Shown one piece after another: positions 17,854 through 26,160 of a stretch of 64,000 nt of DNA. The stretch comes from Bradyrhizobium lablabi (GTDB lineage Bacteria > Pseudomonadota > Alphaproteobacteria > Rhizobiales > Xanthobacteraceae), in NCBI RefSeq assembly GCF_900141755.1, contig NZ_LT670844.1, positions 4,092,001-4,156,000 of the forward strand, read 5' to 3'. Below the pieces are notes generated by a model. That model was not told the DNA's origin, ran no database searches, and saw nothing but the letters and a program-made list of their open reading frames with translations. The translations under genes were made by a program, and so were the position numbers. The stretch's first letter is position 1. Every line of letters begins with the position of its first letter.

Positions 17854-19725
17854 ATGGAAGCACCACTGATGCATCTCGCTCTGGTCGGCACGCCGAACAG
17901 CGGCAAGACCGCGCTGTTCAATGCTTTGACCGGAAGCCGTCAGAAAGTCGCGAACTATCCCGGCGTCACGGTGGAGCGCAAAGAAGGCTCTTTCGTCACG
18001 CCGCTCGGCCGTCAGGTGTCGGTGGTCGATCTGCCCGGCACCTATTCGCTGCGCGGCCGCAGTCCCGATGAAGAAATCACCCGCGATGTCGTGCTCGGCC
18101 GCACCGCCGGCGAAGCGCTGCCCGATCTTGTGCTGTGTGTCGCCGATTCCACCAATCTGCGGCTCACCATTCGTCTGGTGCTCGAACTCAAGCGCACCGG
18201 CCGGCCGCTGATGCTGGTGCTCAACATGTTCGACATCGCCACCCGCCGCGGCGTCACCGTCGACGTTGTGCGGCTCTCGGAAGCCTTGGGCATACCGGTG
18301 GTGACCTCGATCGCGGTGCGCAAGGGCGGCACCGCCGAGCTGTTGCGGCGGACCGACGAGATCGCCGCGCAGGCCGCGATCCCGGTGCAGGAAAATCGCT
18401 GGCAGCCATTGTCGGTCGCGGAATTGCGCGCCACCCAGCGCGAGGCCGATCGCATCATTGCGGCGACCGTCAGCCTGCCCGCCAAACCCGATACCTGGAC
18501 CGCGCGGATCGATGCCGTCGTGCTGCACCCGGTCGCGGGTCTCGCCATCCTGGCGCTGATTCTTTTCGTGATGTTCCAGGCGGTGTTCGCCTGGGCGCAG
18601 CCCTTGATGGAGCTGTTGTCGTCCGCCTTTGTCGCGCTAGGTCAATTGGTCCACGACACCCTGCCCGCGGGCCCGTTGCAAAACTTCCTGCAGAACGGCG
18701 TCATTTCCGGCGTCGGCAGCGTCATCGTGTTCCTGCCGCAGATCATCGTCATCTTCCTGTTCATCCTGCTGCTCGAAGATTTCGGCTACATGGCGCGCGC
18801 GGCGTTCCTGATGGATCGCATCATGGGCGGCGCCGGCCTGCACGGCCGCGCCTTTATTCCGCTGCTCTCGAGTTTTGCATGTGCCATCCCCGGCATCATG
18901 GCGACGCGCGTGATCGACAATCGCCGCGACCGCCTGACCACCATCCTGATCGCGCCGCTGATGACCTGTTCGGCGCGCATCCCGGTCTATACGCTGATCA
19001 TCTCCGCCTTCATTCCCGCGAAACAGATATGGGGCTGGATCGATCTGCGGGGGCTCGTGATGTTCGGGCTCTATGCCGCGGGCATTACGAGCGCATTGGC
19101 GGTGTCGTTCCTGATAAAGTTCTTCATGTTGCGGGACTACGCGCCGGCGCCCTTCATGCTGGAACTGCCGGACTACAAGCTGCCGCGCGTCCGCAGCGTC
19201 GCGATCGGCATCTACACGCGGGCAAAGATGTTCTTGCAGCGGGCCGGCACCACGATCTTCTCGATGATGGTGCTGATCTGGTTCCTGGCATCGTTCCCAT
19301 TGCCGCCGGCCGGCGCCGAAGGCCCCGCCATCAATTACAGCCTCGCCGCCATGATCGGCAAAGCGCTGGAGCCATTGCTGGCGCCGCTCGGCTTCAACTG
19401 GCAGATCGCGGTCGCGCTGATTCCGGGCATGGCCGCGCGGGAAGTCGCGGTCGCAGCCCTCGGTACGGTTTATGCGATCGAGGGAGGCAAGGAGGCCGCC
19501 GAACAGATCGGACAGGTGCTCGCCACCAAATGGAGCCTCGCGACCGCGCTGTCGCTACTGGCCTGGTATATCTTCGCGCCGCAATGCGCCTCGACGCTGG
19601 CCGTGATCCGTCGCGAGACCGGAAGCTGGAAGTGGATGGCGGTAACGTTCGGCTACATGTTGGCGCTCGCCTATGCCGCGAGTTTGGCGACCTACAATAT
19701 CGCCTTGGCGCTGGGCGCAGGATAG
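17854..19725 (+). CDS. feoB: ferrous iron transporter FeoB
   Basis: A 623-residue Fe(II) permease with an N-terminal GTPase. The G-domain shows G1 GTPNSGKT (residues 10-17), G3 DLPGTYSL near 60 and G4 NMFD near 124. The membrane part contains the gate segment with SSFACAIPGIMATRVI near 340, and a C-terminal repeat with PQCASTLAVIRRETGSWKW. It is shorter than the ~770-residue E. coli protein, which is common in this group. It is cotranscribed with feoA. The neighbouring flavin-redox genes could supply Fe(II) to it. Confidence 0.96.
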   Translation: MEAPLMHLALVGTPNSGKTALFNALTGSRQKVANYPGVTVERKEGSFVTPLGRQVSVVDLPGTYSLRGRSPDEEITRDVVLGRTAGEALPDLVLCVADSTNLRLTIRLVLELKRTGRPLMLVLNMFDIATRRGVTVDVVRLSEALGIPVVTSIAVRKGGTAELLRRTDEIAAQAAIPVQENRWQPLSVAELRATQREADRIIAATVSLPAKPDTWTARIDAVVLHPVAGLAILALILFVMFQAVFAWAQPLMELLSSAFVALGQLVHDTLPAGPLQNFLQNGVISGVGSVIVFLPQIIVIFLFILLLEDFGYMARAAFLMDRIMGGAGLHGRAFIPLLSSFACAIPGIMATRVIDNRRDRLTTILIAPLMTCSARIPVYTLIISAFIPAKQIWGWIDLRGLVMFGLYAAGITSALAVSFLIKFFMLRDYAPAPFMLELPDYKLPRVRSVAIGIYTRAKMFLQRAGTTIFSMMVLIWFLASFPLPPAGAEGPAINYSLAAMIGKALEPLLAPLGFNWQIAVALIPGMAAREVAVAALGTVYAIEGGKEAAEQIGQVLATKWSLATALSLLAWYIFAPQCASTLAVIRRETGSWKWMAVTFGYMLALAYAASLATYNIALALGAG

Positions 19726-19751
19726 CTCGCGATCGAAGCTATGCCGATACG

Positions 19752-20207
19752 TCATCCGCCCTTCAGGCTTGACTCATATTTCCGAAGGATGCGCTTGACG
19801 CCGTCGGTGACGTGCTTCGACGACAGCGTGGCGCCGCTGATATTCTTGATGTCGGCGTTCAACTCGAGCTGTGAGTTCGCGGTCTTGCCCACGAACTGCG
19901 CACGCCACGCGGCGTCGCGCACCTCGTATCCGTAGGACTCCCGGTAGTCCATAATCTCGATCTGCTTGACGGAGCCGTTGGCGTTGATGCCGACGGCCAT
20001 CGTGATGAACTCATGCTTGCCGACCACCCGGTCGACGACGAAAACTCCGCCATTGGACGTTCGCCAGACGTTGGGTTGCCCGGTGGCGGCAAACGTCGCG
20101 CCAGGAAAAATCGTGCGCTGGGCCTGTTCGACGGTGAGATAGGCGGTCGCGTGAGCGGATGTGGAAATGACGGCGAGCGGGATCAGCGCCCATGGACTTG
20201 TCTTCAT
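19752..20207 (-). CDS. exported FMN-binding-domain protein 1 (probably flavinylated)
   Basis: A 151-residue periplasmic protein. A signal peptide ends near STSAHATA, followed by an FMN_bind domain. The C-terminal motif NISGATLSS matches the covalent-flavinylation signature whose threonine receives FMN from ApbE. ATG 20207 follows GAGGT; GTG 20216 is an alternative. It is a paralog of the protein at 23586-24056 (shared FDRVVGKH or VDRVVGKH, YRESYG, FVGKT and GATLSS blocks). It is the second gene of an operon behind an outer-membrane protein gene. Confidence 0.85.
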   Translation of the reverse strand: MKTSPWALIPLAVISTSAHATAYLTVEQAQRTIFPGATFAATGQPNVWRTSNGGVFVVDRVVGKHEFITMAVGINANGSVKQIEIMDYRESYGYEVRDAAWRAQFVGKTANSQLELNADIKNISGATLSSKHVTDGVKRILRKYESSLKGG

Positions 20208-20217
20208 GTCATGCACC

Positions 20218-21195
20218 TCAGAACGTGTAGCCGGCCTTGAGCCGGAAGCGAAATTTTTCGAAGTCGTTATCGAGGATGTAGCCGTTCACCAGCGCGCCCG
20301 GCACGGTGTCGCTGTGCGCCGTGGCCCACGGCATCTGCCAGAGTGCCGTCATGGTGACGAAGAAACGCTCGCCGCCATAATGCAGGGTGGGACCGAGATA
20401 GTAGCCGCTGTTCGATTCGTGATTGAATACAAAGCCGTTGTATTCGTGCTCGTTGACGAATTCGAAGCCCGCCGACCAGTTCTCGACAAACCGGTAAGAC
20501 ACCGCGAGCGCGTAGTTGATGTCGGTTTCCTCTTGCCAGCTGGTCGCGGTTCCGGTCGGGTCCGCCGGGTCCAGGAGGTTGCGGAATTCCGGCGCGTAGG
20601 TGAAATTGAACGCGACCGTCAACAGATCGTCGAGGAAATTCTTCTGCACGATGATCTTGTTTTCCACCTCGAAGAAGTTCTTGCCGACGGTGGGCTCGGT
20701 ATACAATGCGAGGCCAAAGACGTCGGTATACGGGCTGAGAATCCGGTAGATCGCCTCGCCGGAAACGCCGACCAGGCGCGCCTTGTTAAAATGATCGTCC
20801 GGGCCCGGATAGAAGTCGGCGAATTGCTCCGGCGGCGTGGTCGCTCCGAACGGCCCGTTGTGATAGGCCTGCGTCCAGTTGTAATTGAGATAGAGCGCGA
20901 CTTGCAGGCGGTCGGTGAGACCGTATTCGAACTCGGTTCGTCCCTCGATCTGGTCGTAAGTGCCGGCGATCTTCTGGTGCCGCCACGTCATCCATTGCTC
21001 GACCTCCTTAGCCCCCTGCGGCAGCAGATCGGTAGTGTAGACGTAAGCAAACATCGACTCTTCGGCAGATGCCGCGAAACTGACGAGCGAGAGAATGGCC
21101 GCAAAAGCCACGCTGGTGCGCCAGCGTTTACGTCGTTCCGGCGCGGCGGTTGCGTTAGCGATCCGAGCTATCTGTGGTGTGTATCTGTCGTGCAT
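20218..21195 (-). CDS. outer-membrane beta-barrel protein of unknown role
   Basis: A 325-residue exported protein. A long basic N-terminus is followed by a hydrophobic segment ending SLVSFAASAEES. The rest is rich in alternating aromatic strands (LQVALYLNYNW, VAFNFTYAPEF, EFRFRLKAGYTF-like end with terminal F). A C-terminal phenylalanine after KAGYT is the usual barrel-assembly signal. I cannot name the substrate or family with confidence. ATG 21195 follows AGGCGG. The FMN-binding gene starts 10 bp after its stop, so the two form an operon. Confidence 0.75.
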   Translation of the reverse strand: MHDRYTPQIARIANATAAPERRKRWRTSVAFAAILSLVSFAASAEESMFAYVYTTDLLPQGAKEVEQWMTWRHQKIAGTYDQIEGRTEFEYGLTDRLQVALYLNYNWTQAYHNGPFGATTPPEQFADFYPGPDDHFNKARLVGVSGEAIYRILSPYTDVFGLALYTEPTVGKNFFEVENKIIVQKNFLDDLLTVAFNFTYAPEFRNLLDPADPTGTATSWQEETDINYALAVSYRFVENWSAGFEFVNEHEYNGFVFNHESNSGYYLGPTLHYGGERFFVTMTALWQMPWATAHSDTVPGALVNGYILDNDFEKFRFRLKAGYTF

Positions 21196-21662
21196 GGCCA
21201 GCCGCCTATTGGTCCGCGACGGGACCTTTGTGTTGGCTGGCTGCCGATGCCCTGATGGCAAAGGTGACTGGCTGATGAAATGCTGCGCTTCGCGCTTTGT
21301 CCGAAAATGCGTCGGGCGATCCGTCTACTTCGTCAGGATGAGTTTGCCTGCCGCAGTGACTTGCAGGCGATAATCCTCTTGCTCGTGACGAATGATGACC
21401 ATCCTGTCGCCGCCGAGCAGCTCACGGCTCGAGATCGTTCGCTGTGTCTTTGTGGTCGGCGGCACGGCGGCTTGCCGATCTCGCTCGTTCGGCTTATCCC
21501 CCATTGCGTCCCCGCGATATCAAAGCAAACCCCATATCCTTATTTCAAATAGCGGCGCGCCGAAGAGAGCGTCAACAGCTATGATTTAGACGCTCTCAAA
21601 TTCGAACTTGATCCGCGCGCGCACCACACCGGCATTCCCAAATACGATTAGCGTTGAGAAAA

Positions 21663-21677
21663 CTAGAACCGTTCTAG
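21663..21677. promoter_or_regulatory. Irr-box (ICE)-like palindrome
   Basis: CTAGAA-CCG-TTCTAG is a perfect 6+3+6 palindrome. Its core TAGAA-N3-TTCTA equals the core of the rhizobial iron control element TTTAGAA-N3-TTCTAAA bound by Irr. It lies 156 bp upstream of the porin start and 468 bp upstream of the divergent outer-membrane-protein start. Confidence 0.6.
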
Positions 21678-21691
21678 CTCTCGATCTTCTC

Positions 21692-21718
21692 ACTTTAGTT
21701 TTGTTCTAATTCTAAAGT
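21692..21718. promoter_or_regulatory. second, degenerate ICE-like site
   Basis: ACTTTAG at 21692 and CTAAAGT at 21712 are perfect 7-bp arms. Within it TTCTAAA at 21710 is a perfect ICE half-site whose partner is degenerate. It lies 14 bp from the perfect palindrome and may extend Irr binding. The remaining 21196-21832 interval holds no gene I can support. Confidence 0.35.
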
Positions 21719-21832
21719 GGAGAGATTCCAGTCGCGGATTTGATTTCTGATTCCAAAAACATTTTGCAACGGTGTTAGTTGCCCCGGCGTCGCGGAGCCT
21801 TTGATTTCCGCGTATTTCGGGGGGTCGTCGTC

Positions 21833-23521
21833 ATGTCGTTGTACCGGTTTCCATGCTTGCCTGCGTCGAAATTGCAAAGGGATCGTCGCACAAGGCGAAG
21901 GGCGCTGCTCGCGGCAACGGCGATATCGATCATGGGATACGGCAGCGCCTGCGCGGCCAGCGATGACACCAACGAAGTCCTGTTGAAGAAGCTGGAAAAG
22001 ATGGAGCAGCGCATCGAGACGCTCGAGGCCGAGCTCAAGCAGAAACAGGCGCCGGCCGCCGAGAAGCAGACCTCGGCCACTGACAAGGGCACAAAATCGG
22101 CGGCGCCTTCAGCGTCGCCGAAAAGCGCCAATGCGGCGGTGCCAGCGGACCAGCCGCAGGACTCCCAGAGCAAGCAAGATTCGCAGAGCAAGCAGGACTC
22201 GCAGAGCAAGCAAGACCCGAAGGCCAAGCCGACATCAAAGTCGAAGCCGCTTGATTCCTCGAAGTTGCCCCCGCTTGATGCTGCGACGCCTGCCCCGGAC
22301 AAACCGATCCTCGGCCTGGCGCCGTCGCCCGTCGCCGGTCTCAGCATCGGCGCCTATGGCGAAATCAAATTCGGCGTGCAGCAAAATCCGGCCGCCAACG
22401 GCGCGTGGCAGAATGGTTTCGATGCGGCGCGCTTCGTGCTGCTGCCGACCTACGCGATCACCGACAACATCATCTTCAACGCCGAGATCGAGTTCGAACA
22501 CGCCGGTTCGGGTTTCGATGCCGACGACAAGCTGCACGGCACCGCCGAGATCGAGCAGATCTGGATCGACTTCAAGATCATGGATCAATTCAACTGGCGC
22601 TCACCCGGCGTCGACCTGGTGCCGATCGGCTATATCAATCAGCATCATGAACCGACGCAGTTTTACAGCGTCAATCGCCCCGAACTCTATAATGGCCTGA
22701 TTCCGTCCACGTGGTTCGCGGGCGCGAGCAGCGTCTACGGGACGATTGCGGACGGTCTGACCTATCAGGTCCAGGTCTCCTCCAGCATTGAGGATTTTGG
22801 TGGCGACTTCGGTCTCCGCACCGCCGCGAATACCGTTCCTCCCTTCCCCGCAGGCTATATGGCCGGCATTGACGGTCTTAACGCGCTCGGTTTCTCGCGT
22901 CCGGTACGCGGAGGTTTTGCGCAGCTCAACGATACCCTCGCCTACGCCGGGCGGCTCGATTTCAGTCCGGCATTCCTGCCCGGCTTTGCCAGCAGCGTGA
23001 GCGGTTACTTCAGTCCCGACATCACCCCGCGCGGCGCCTATGCGGATACGGGTGCTTTGCTCGGACGCAACAGCGTCGGAATATTCGACGTTGAGGCCCG
23101 CTACCGTGTGCCCGACACCGGGCTCGAGCTGCGCGGCGAATATGTCCGCGTCGATTTCAGCCATCCGGAAAACCTCCGCGCCAACAACGACACCGACCCG
23201 ACCAACAATGTTGGAAAATCGATGTTCGGCTATTCCGGCGAGATCGCCTATCACGTGCCGATGGGCACCATCCTGAACAGCGATTGGGAGGCGGTGCCGT
23301 TCTATCGCTACACCTACGAGAATTTACAGACCGGCGGCTTTGCCGGCACCGATGCCAATCTGCCGACTGGCGCCGGCCAGCGCCAATTCCACACCGCGGG
23401 TCTTGCGATCTTCCCGTCACCCAAATTGGTGCTTAAGGCAACCTATCAACGGGTGATCGACAAGAGCATCACCGGCGCGCTTTCGGATTCGTTTCTTGGC
23501 GGCGTTGGATTTTTCTTTTGA
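21833..23521 (+). CDS. OprP/OprO-type outer-membrane porin with coiled-coil linker
   Basis: A 562-residue porin. A signal segment (AATAISIMGYGSACAAS) is followed by a coiled coil with heptads, NEVLLKKLEKMEQRIETLEAELK. A long Lys/Ser/Ala-rich linker containing three SQSKQD repeats comes next, then a ~370-residue barrel beginning SIGAYGEIKFGVQQNP and ending GGVGFFF with terminal aromatic residue. The barrel resembles phosphate-selective porins O and P; the solute is unknown. ATG 21833 follows a GGGGGG run. It heads an operon with an FMN-binding protein, apbE and a membrane protein, under the ICE-like site. Confidence 0.85.
   Translation: MSLYRFPCLPASKLQRDRRTRRRALLAATAISIMGYGSACAASDDTNEVLLKKLEKMEQRIETLEAELKQKQAPAAEKQTSATDKGTKSAAPSASPKSANAAVPADQPQDSQSKQDSQSKQDSQSKQDPKAKPTSKSKPLDSSKLPPLDAATPAPDKPILGLAPSPVAGLSIGAYGEIKFGVQQNPAANGAWQNGFDAARFVLLPTYAITDNIIFNAEIEFEHAGSGFDADDKLHGTAEIEQIWIDFKIMDQFNWRSPGVDLVPIGYINQHHEPTQFYSVNRPELYNGLIPSTWFAGASSVYGTIADGLTYQVQVSSSIEDFGGDFGLRTAANTVPPFPAGYMAGIDGLNALGFSRPVRGGFAQLNDTLAYAGRLDFSPAFLPGFASSVSGYFSPDITPRGAYADTGALLGRNSVGIFDVEARYRVPDTGLELRGEYVRVDFSHPENLRANNDTDPTNNVGKSMFGYSGEIAYHVPMGTILNSDWEAVPFYRYTYENLQTGGFAGTDANLPTGAGQRQFHTAGLAIFPSPKLVLKATYQRVIDKSITGALSDSFLGGVGFFF
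22163..22216 (+). repeat. three 18-bp tandem repeats in the porin gene
   Basis: The unit encodes SQSKQD and occurs three times with only synonymous differences. It lies in the flexible linker between the coiled coil and the barrel, a place where copy number could vary without harming the fold. Confidence 0.85.
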
Positions 23522-23585
23522 TCCCGATGCGAGCGCGCTGACACAAACGCGCGCTTGAAGGAAAGTGACAGGAGCCAGCTGAATT

Positions 23586-24056
23586 ATGACTTGGGTTCGA
23601 TACACCTTGCCCGCCGCGGCGATCGTGTCGGTCGCCTCGCCCGCTTATGCGATGCAATATCTCTCGATCGAAGAAGCGCAGAAGCAGGCATTTCCCTCAG
23701 CAACGCACTTCTCCGAGGTGCAGGCCGGCCGGGTCTGGAAGGCCGAGGCCGGCGGAAAAGTTGCCGGATTTTTCATTTTCGACCGGGTGGTCGGGAAGCA
23801 CCTCTTTATCGACTACGCGGTGGCTTTGACGCCGAGCGGCGCCGTCCACAGCGTCGAGATCCTGCAATACCGGGAATCCTATGGCGGCGAGATCAGGAGC
23901 CCGAGCTGGCTTGCGCAATTCGTCGGCAAGACCAGCGGCAGCGCGCTGAAGATCAATGGCGATATCCGCAACATCGCCGGCGCGACCTTGTCGTCGACCC
24001 ATGTCACCGAGGGCGTGAAGCGAGTATTGGCAGCCTATGGCAATCGTCTCCGATAA
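23586..24056 (+). CDS. exported FMN-binding-domain protein 2 (probably flavinylated)
   Basis: A 156-residue periplasmic FMN_bind protein. Its signal peptide ends near SPAYAM and its C-terminal motif is NIAGATLSS, with the threonine expected to carry FMN. A GGAGCC ribosome-binding site precedes ATG 23586. The last 20 bases overlap apbE, which supplies the flavin transferase. With porin upstream and apbE and a membrane protein downstream, it looks like the periplasmic electron carrier of the operon. It is the paralog of the divergently encoded protein at 19752-20207. Confidence 0.88.
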   Translation: MTWVRYTLPAAAIVSVASPAYAMQYLSIEEAQKQAFPSATHFSEVQAGRVWKAEAGGKVAGFFIFDRVVGKHLFIDYAVALTPSGAVHSVEILQYRESYGGEIRSPSWLAQFVGKTSGSALKINGDIRNIAGATLSSTHVTEGVKRVLAAYGNRLR

Positions 24057-24942
24057 AGTCCGCCGCGCGCGGCCGCTGCTCGGCACGTTTGTCGAGATCG
24101 AGGTCGCAGGGGCGGCCAGATCCGAACTTGATGCCGCGATCGATGCCGCGTTCGAGGCCGTTGCGCGCGTCCATCGGCTGATGAGCTTTCACGAGCGGGA
24201 CTCGGACGTCAGCCGCCTCAACCGCGAGGCCTTTGTTCGGCCCGTCAACGTTCACGCCTGGACATTCCAGGTCCTGCAAGTCGCCGTCGACATGCATCGC
24301 CAGACAAAAGGCATTTTCGACGTCGCGATTGCACCGGCGTTGCAGGCCATGGAATTGCTGCCCCGGCTGGAGGGTGATGCTGCAATTGCCACGGAAGCGC
24401 GGTCGTTCGATGCGATCGAACTGCTTCCTGACAACATCGTCCGTTTTCGGCATCCCCATGTCAGGATCGATCTCGGCGGAATTGCAAAGGGTTTTGCCGT
24501 CGATCGCGCACTGGAGACGCTGCGCGGCTTCGGCGTCTCCGGCGGGATGGTGAACGCCGGCGGCGATCTCGCCGCATTCGGACCGGACCCGCAGACGATC
24601 CATATTCGCCATCCCTGCGATCCCCGCCGCCTGCTCTGCGCCGTCGAGATCACCGACGAAGCGCTGGCCTCGACGGCGCGCCGCTTCGATCCGTTTCGGT
24701 CGGCGGAAACGACGGCGTCTGCGATCATCGATCCCTTAACCGGCAAACCCGCTGACGTGGTCGATGGCGTTACCGTGCGCGCGCGGTCGTGCATGCTCGC
24801 CGACGCATTGACCAAGATCGTCATGGTTTCCGGGACCGACGCGCTTCGATGGCTTGAGCATTACAACGCGAGTGCGCTAATGGTCTCCGGCGACAGCGAC
24901 ATTCGCATCACCCCCGACTGGCAAGTAAACCTTGCGGCTTAA
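24037..24942 (+). CDS. apbE: FAD:protein FMN transferase ApbE
   Basis: A 301-residue enzyme that covalently attaches FMN from FAD to threonine in target proteins. Characteristic segments are RPLLGTFVEIEV at the N-terminus, VHRLMSFHERDSDVSRLN, RIDLGGIAKGFAVDRAL, NAGGDLAAFG, and ASAIIDPLTGKP near the C-terminus. No clear signal peptide is seen, so mature protein location is uncertain. It overlaps the upstream FMN-binding gene and is overlapped by the next gene, giving tight coupling. Its targets are most likely the two local GATLSS proteins. Confidence 0.93.
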   Translation: MAIVSDKVRRARPLLGTFVEIEVAGAARSELDAAIDAAFEAVARVHRLMSFHERDSDVSRLNREAFVRPVNVHAWTFQVLQVAVDMHRQTKGIFDVAIAPALQAMELLPRLEGDAAIATEARSFDAIELLPDNIVRFRHPHVRIDLGGIAKGFAVDRALETLRGFGVSGGMVNAGGDLAAFGPDPQTIHIRHPCDPRRLLCAVEITDEALASTARRFDPFRSAETTASAIIDPLTGKPADVVDGVTVRARSCMLADALTKIVMVSGTDALRWLEHYNASALMVSGDSDIRITPDWQVNLAA

Positions 24943-25351
24943 ATCCTCATTTCGCCGATCAATCTATGCGGCCTTCGCGGTGCTGTTCCTGACCGGCGCC
25001 GTGTGGCTGGTCGCGGATTGGCAAAAGGATATTTCACCCGACGAGGTCTGGCAGCAGCTAGCTGCCACCATGCTGATGGTGCACGGCGGTGCCGCGATGA
25101 TCACGCTGTTGCTGTTGGGTGCTCTGATCCCGATCCACTTGCTGCGCTCGTGGCGGGCCGCGAAAAATCGCATTTCGGGATCGGTCATGGTCGCATTCAA
25201 TGCGGTGCTGATCGTCACCGCCTTCGGACTTTATTATCTTGGGTCGGAAGCCGTGCGGCCCTGGATGAGCTGGATCCATATCGCCGCGGGGATTTCCGTG
25301 GCGCTGTCATTTCCCGTTCATATTCTTTTGGGTAGGCGGAAGTTGCCTTAA
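24932..25351 (+). CDS. four-helix membrane protein, putative b-type cytochrome
   Basis: A 139-residue protein with four predicted helices (about residues 10-27, 46-66, 82-100 and 112-130). Four histidines lie in or beside helices: LMVHGG, IPIHLL, SWIHIAAG and FPVHILL. Pairing of these could hold one or two hemes, as in cytochrome b561 or DUF4405-type proteins; this is inference. A TTG start at 24932 inside the 3' end of apbE is likely, since no suitable ATG exists. As the last gene of the porin-FMN-apbE operon it is the best candidate for passing quinol electrons to the flavinylated proteins. Confidence 0.75.
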   Translation: MRLKSSFRRSIYAAFAVLFLTGAVWLVADWQKDISPDEVWQQLAATMLMVHGGAAMITLLLLGALIPIHLLRSWRAAKNRISGSVMVAFNAVLIVTAFGLYYLGSEAVRPWMSWIHIAAGISVALSFPVHILLGRRKLP

Positions 25352-25368
25352 GCCGCAAGCGTTTTCGA

Positions 25369-26043
25369 TCACTGCAGCGGCGGATCGCCGCTGGTGCGCT
25401 TTTTGGCGAGGTCCATTTCGGTGACCGCGATCAGGATTTCGGCGCGGGTTTTCAAATCGGGCGCTTCCAGCATTGCTTGCTTTTCCGCAGGTCCATAAGG
25501 CGACATCATCGCCAGCGCATTGACCAGCGCCTCGTTCGGCGCGCTCTCGACGCCTTCCCAATCGACCTTGAGATTGTTGGCTTGGAGAAAATCCGTCAGC
25601 ACCGTCAGCAGCGCCTCGCGATCCACCGCCTCTTCGCCCTTGCGTGCGGTAAAGTCGTCGATATAGGGGAAGTAATCCACCTTGCATTGACGATAGGCGG
25701 TCAACACGGTCATCTCCTCGACCACCTTGAAACGCGCGATGCCGGTGAGTTCGAGGATGTAGCGGCCGTCGCCGGATTCGGCGAGCTGGGTCATGCGCCC
25801 GACGCAGCCGACGCGAAACAGCGCGGGTCTTGATTCGTTCGGCGAATGCGTGACATCCGGCTGGATCATCCCGATCAGCCGATGGCCGTCGCGCAGCGCG
25901 TCGTCCACCATCGCGAGATAACGCGGCTCGAAGATGTTGAGCGGCATCTGGCCGCGCGGCAGCAGCAGCGCGCCGGGCAGCGGGAATACCGGGATCACCT
26001 CGGGAAGGTCGCCGGGCCCGCGATATTCGGCATTGATCGGCAT
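25369..26043 (-). CDS. LON peptidase substrate-binding domain protein
   Basis: A 224-residue protein equivalent to the N-terminal domain of Lon alone, with no ATPase or protease part. It opens GDLPEVIPVFPLPGALLLPRGQMPLNIFEPRYLAMVDDAL and contains GTRC-like GRMTQLAESGDGRYILELTGIARF. Such stand-alone domains are widespread and conserved in rhizobia but have no settled role. It lies 117 bp downstream of a thioredoxin-TPR gene on the same strand, a common pairing that suggests a protein-quality role. Confidence 0.9.
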   Translation of the reverse strand: MPINAEYRGPGDLPEVIPVFPLPGALLLPRGQMPLNIFEPRYLAMVDDALRDGHRLIGMIQPDVTHSPNESRPALFRVGCVGRMTQLAESGDGRYILELTGIARFKVVEEMTVLTAYRQCKVDYFPYIDDFTARKGEEAVDREALLTVLTDFLQANNLKVDWEGVESAPNEALVNALAMMSPYGPAEKQAMLEAPDLKTRAEILIAVTEMDLAKKRTSGDPPLQ

Positions 26044-26160
26044 GCTGCGGTCCCGGTGCTAGTGCATGAGGCTCTAACGCTGCGCGCGTATCATGATCGC
26101 AAAACCGGCGCCCCACTCTCCGGTCAGTTCCGAGGGCATGCTTTTCCCGGAATACACGGC

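Noticed and set aside
18135..19772. A 545-codon plus-strand frame inside feoB
   Set aside because: Frame-shifted shadow of feoB, Arg/His-rich, no membrane pattern or motif.
22163..22216. A CRISPR-like array
   Set aside because: The units are contiguous, in frame and coding, without spacers. No CRISPR array or cas gene is present in the window.
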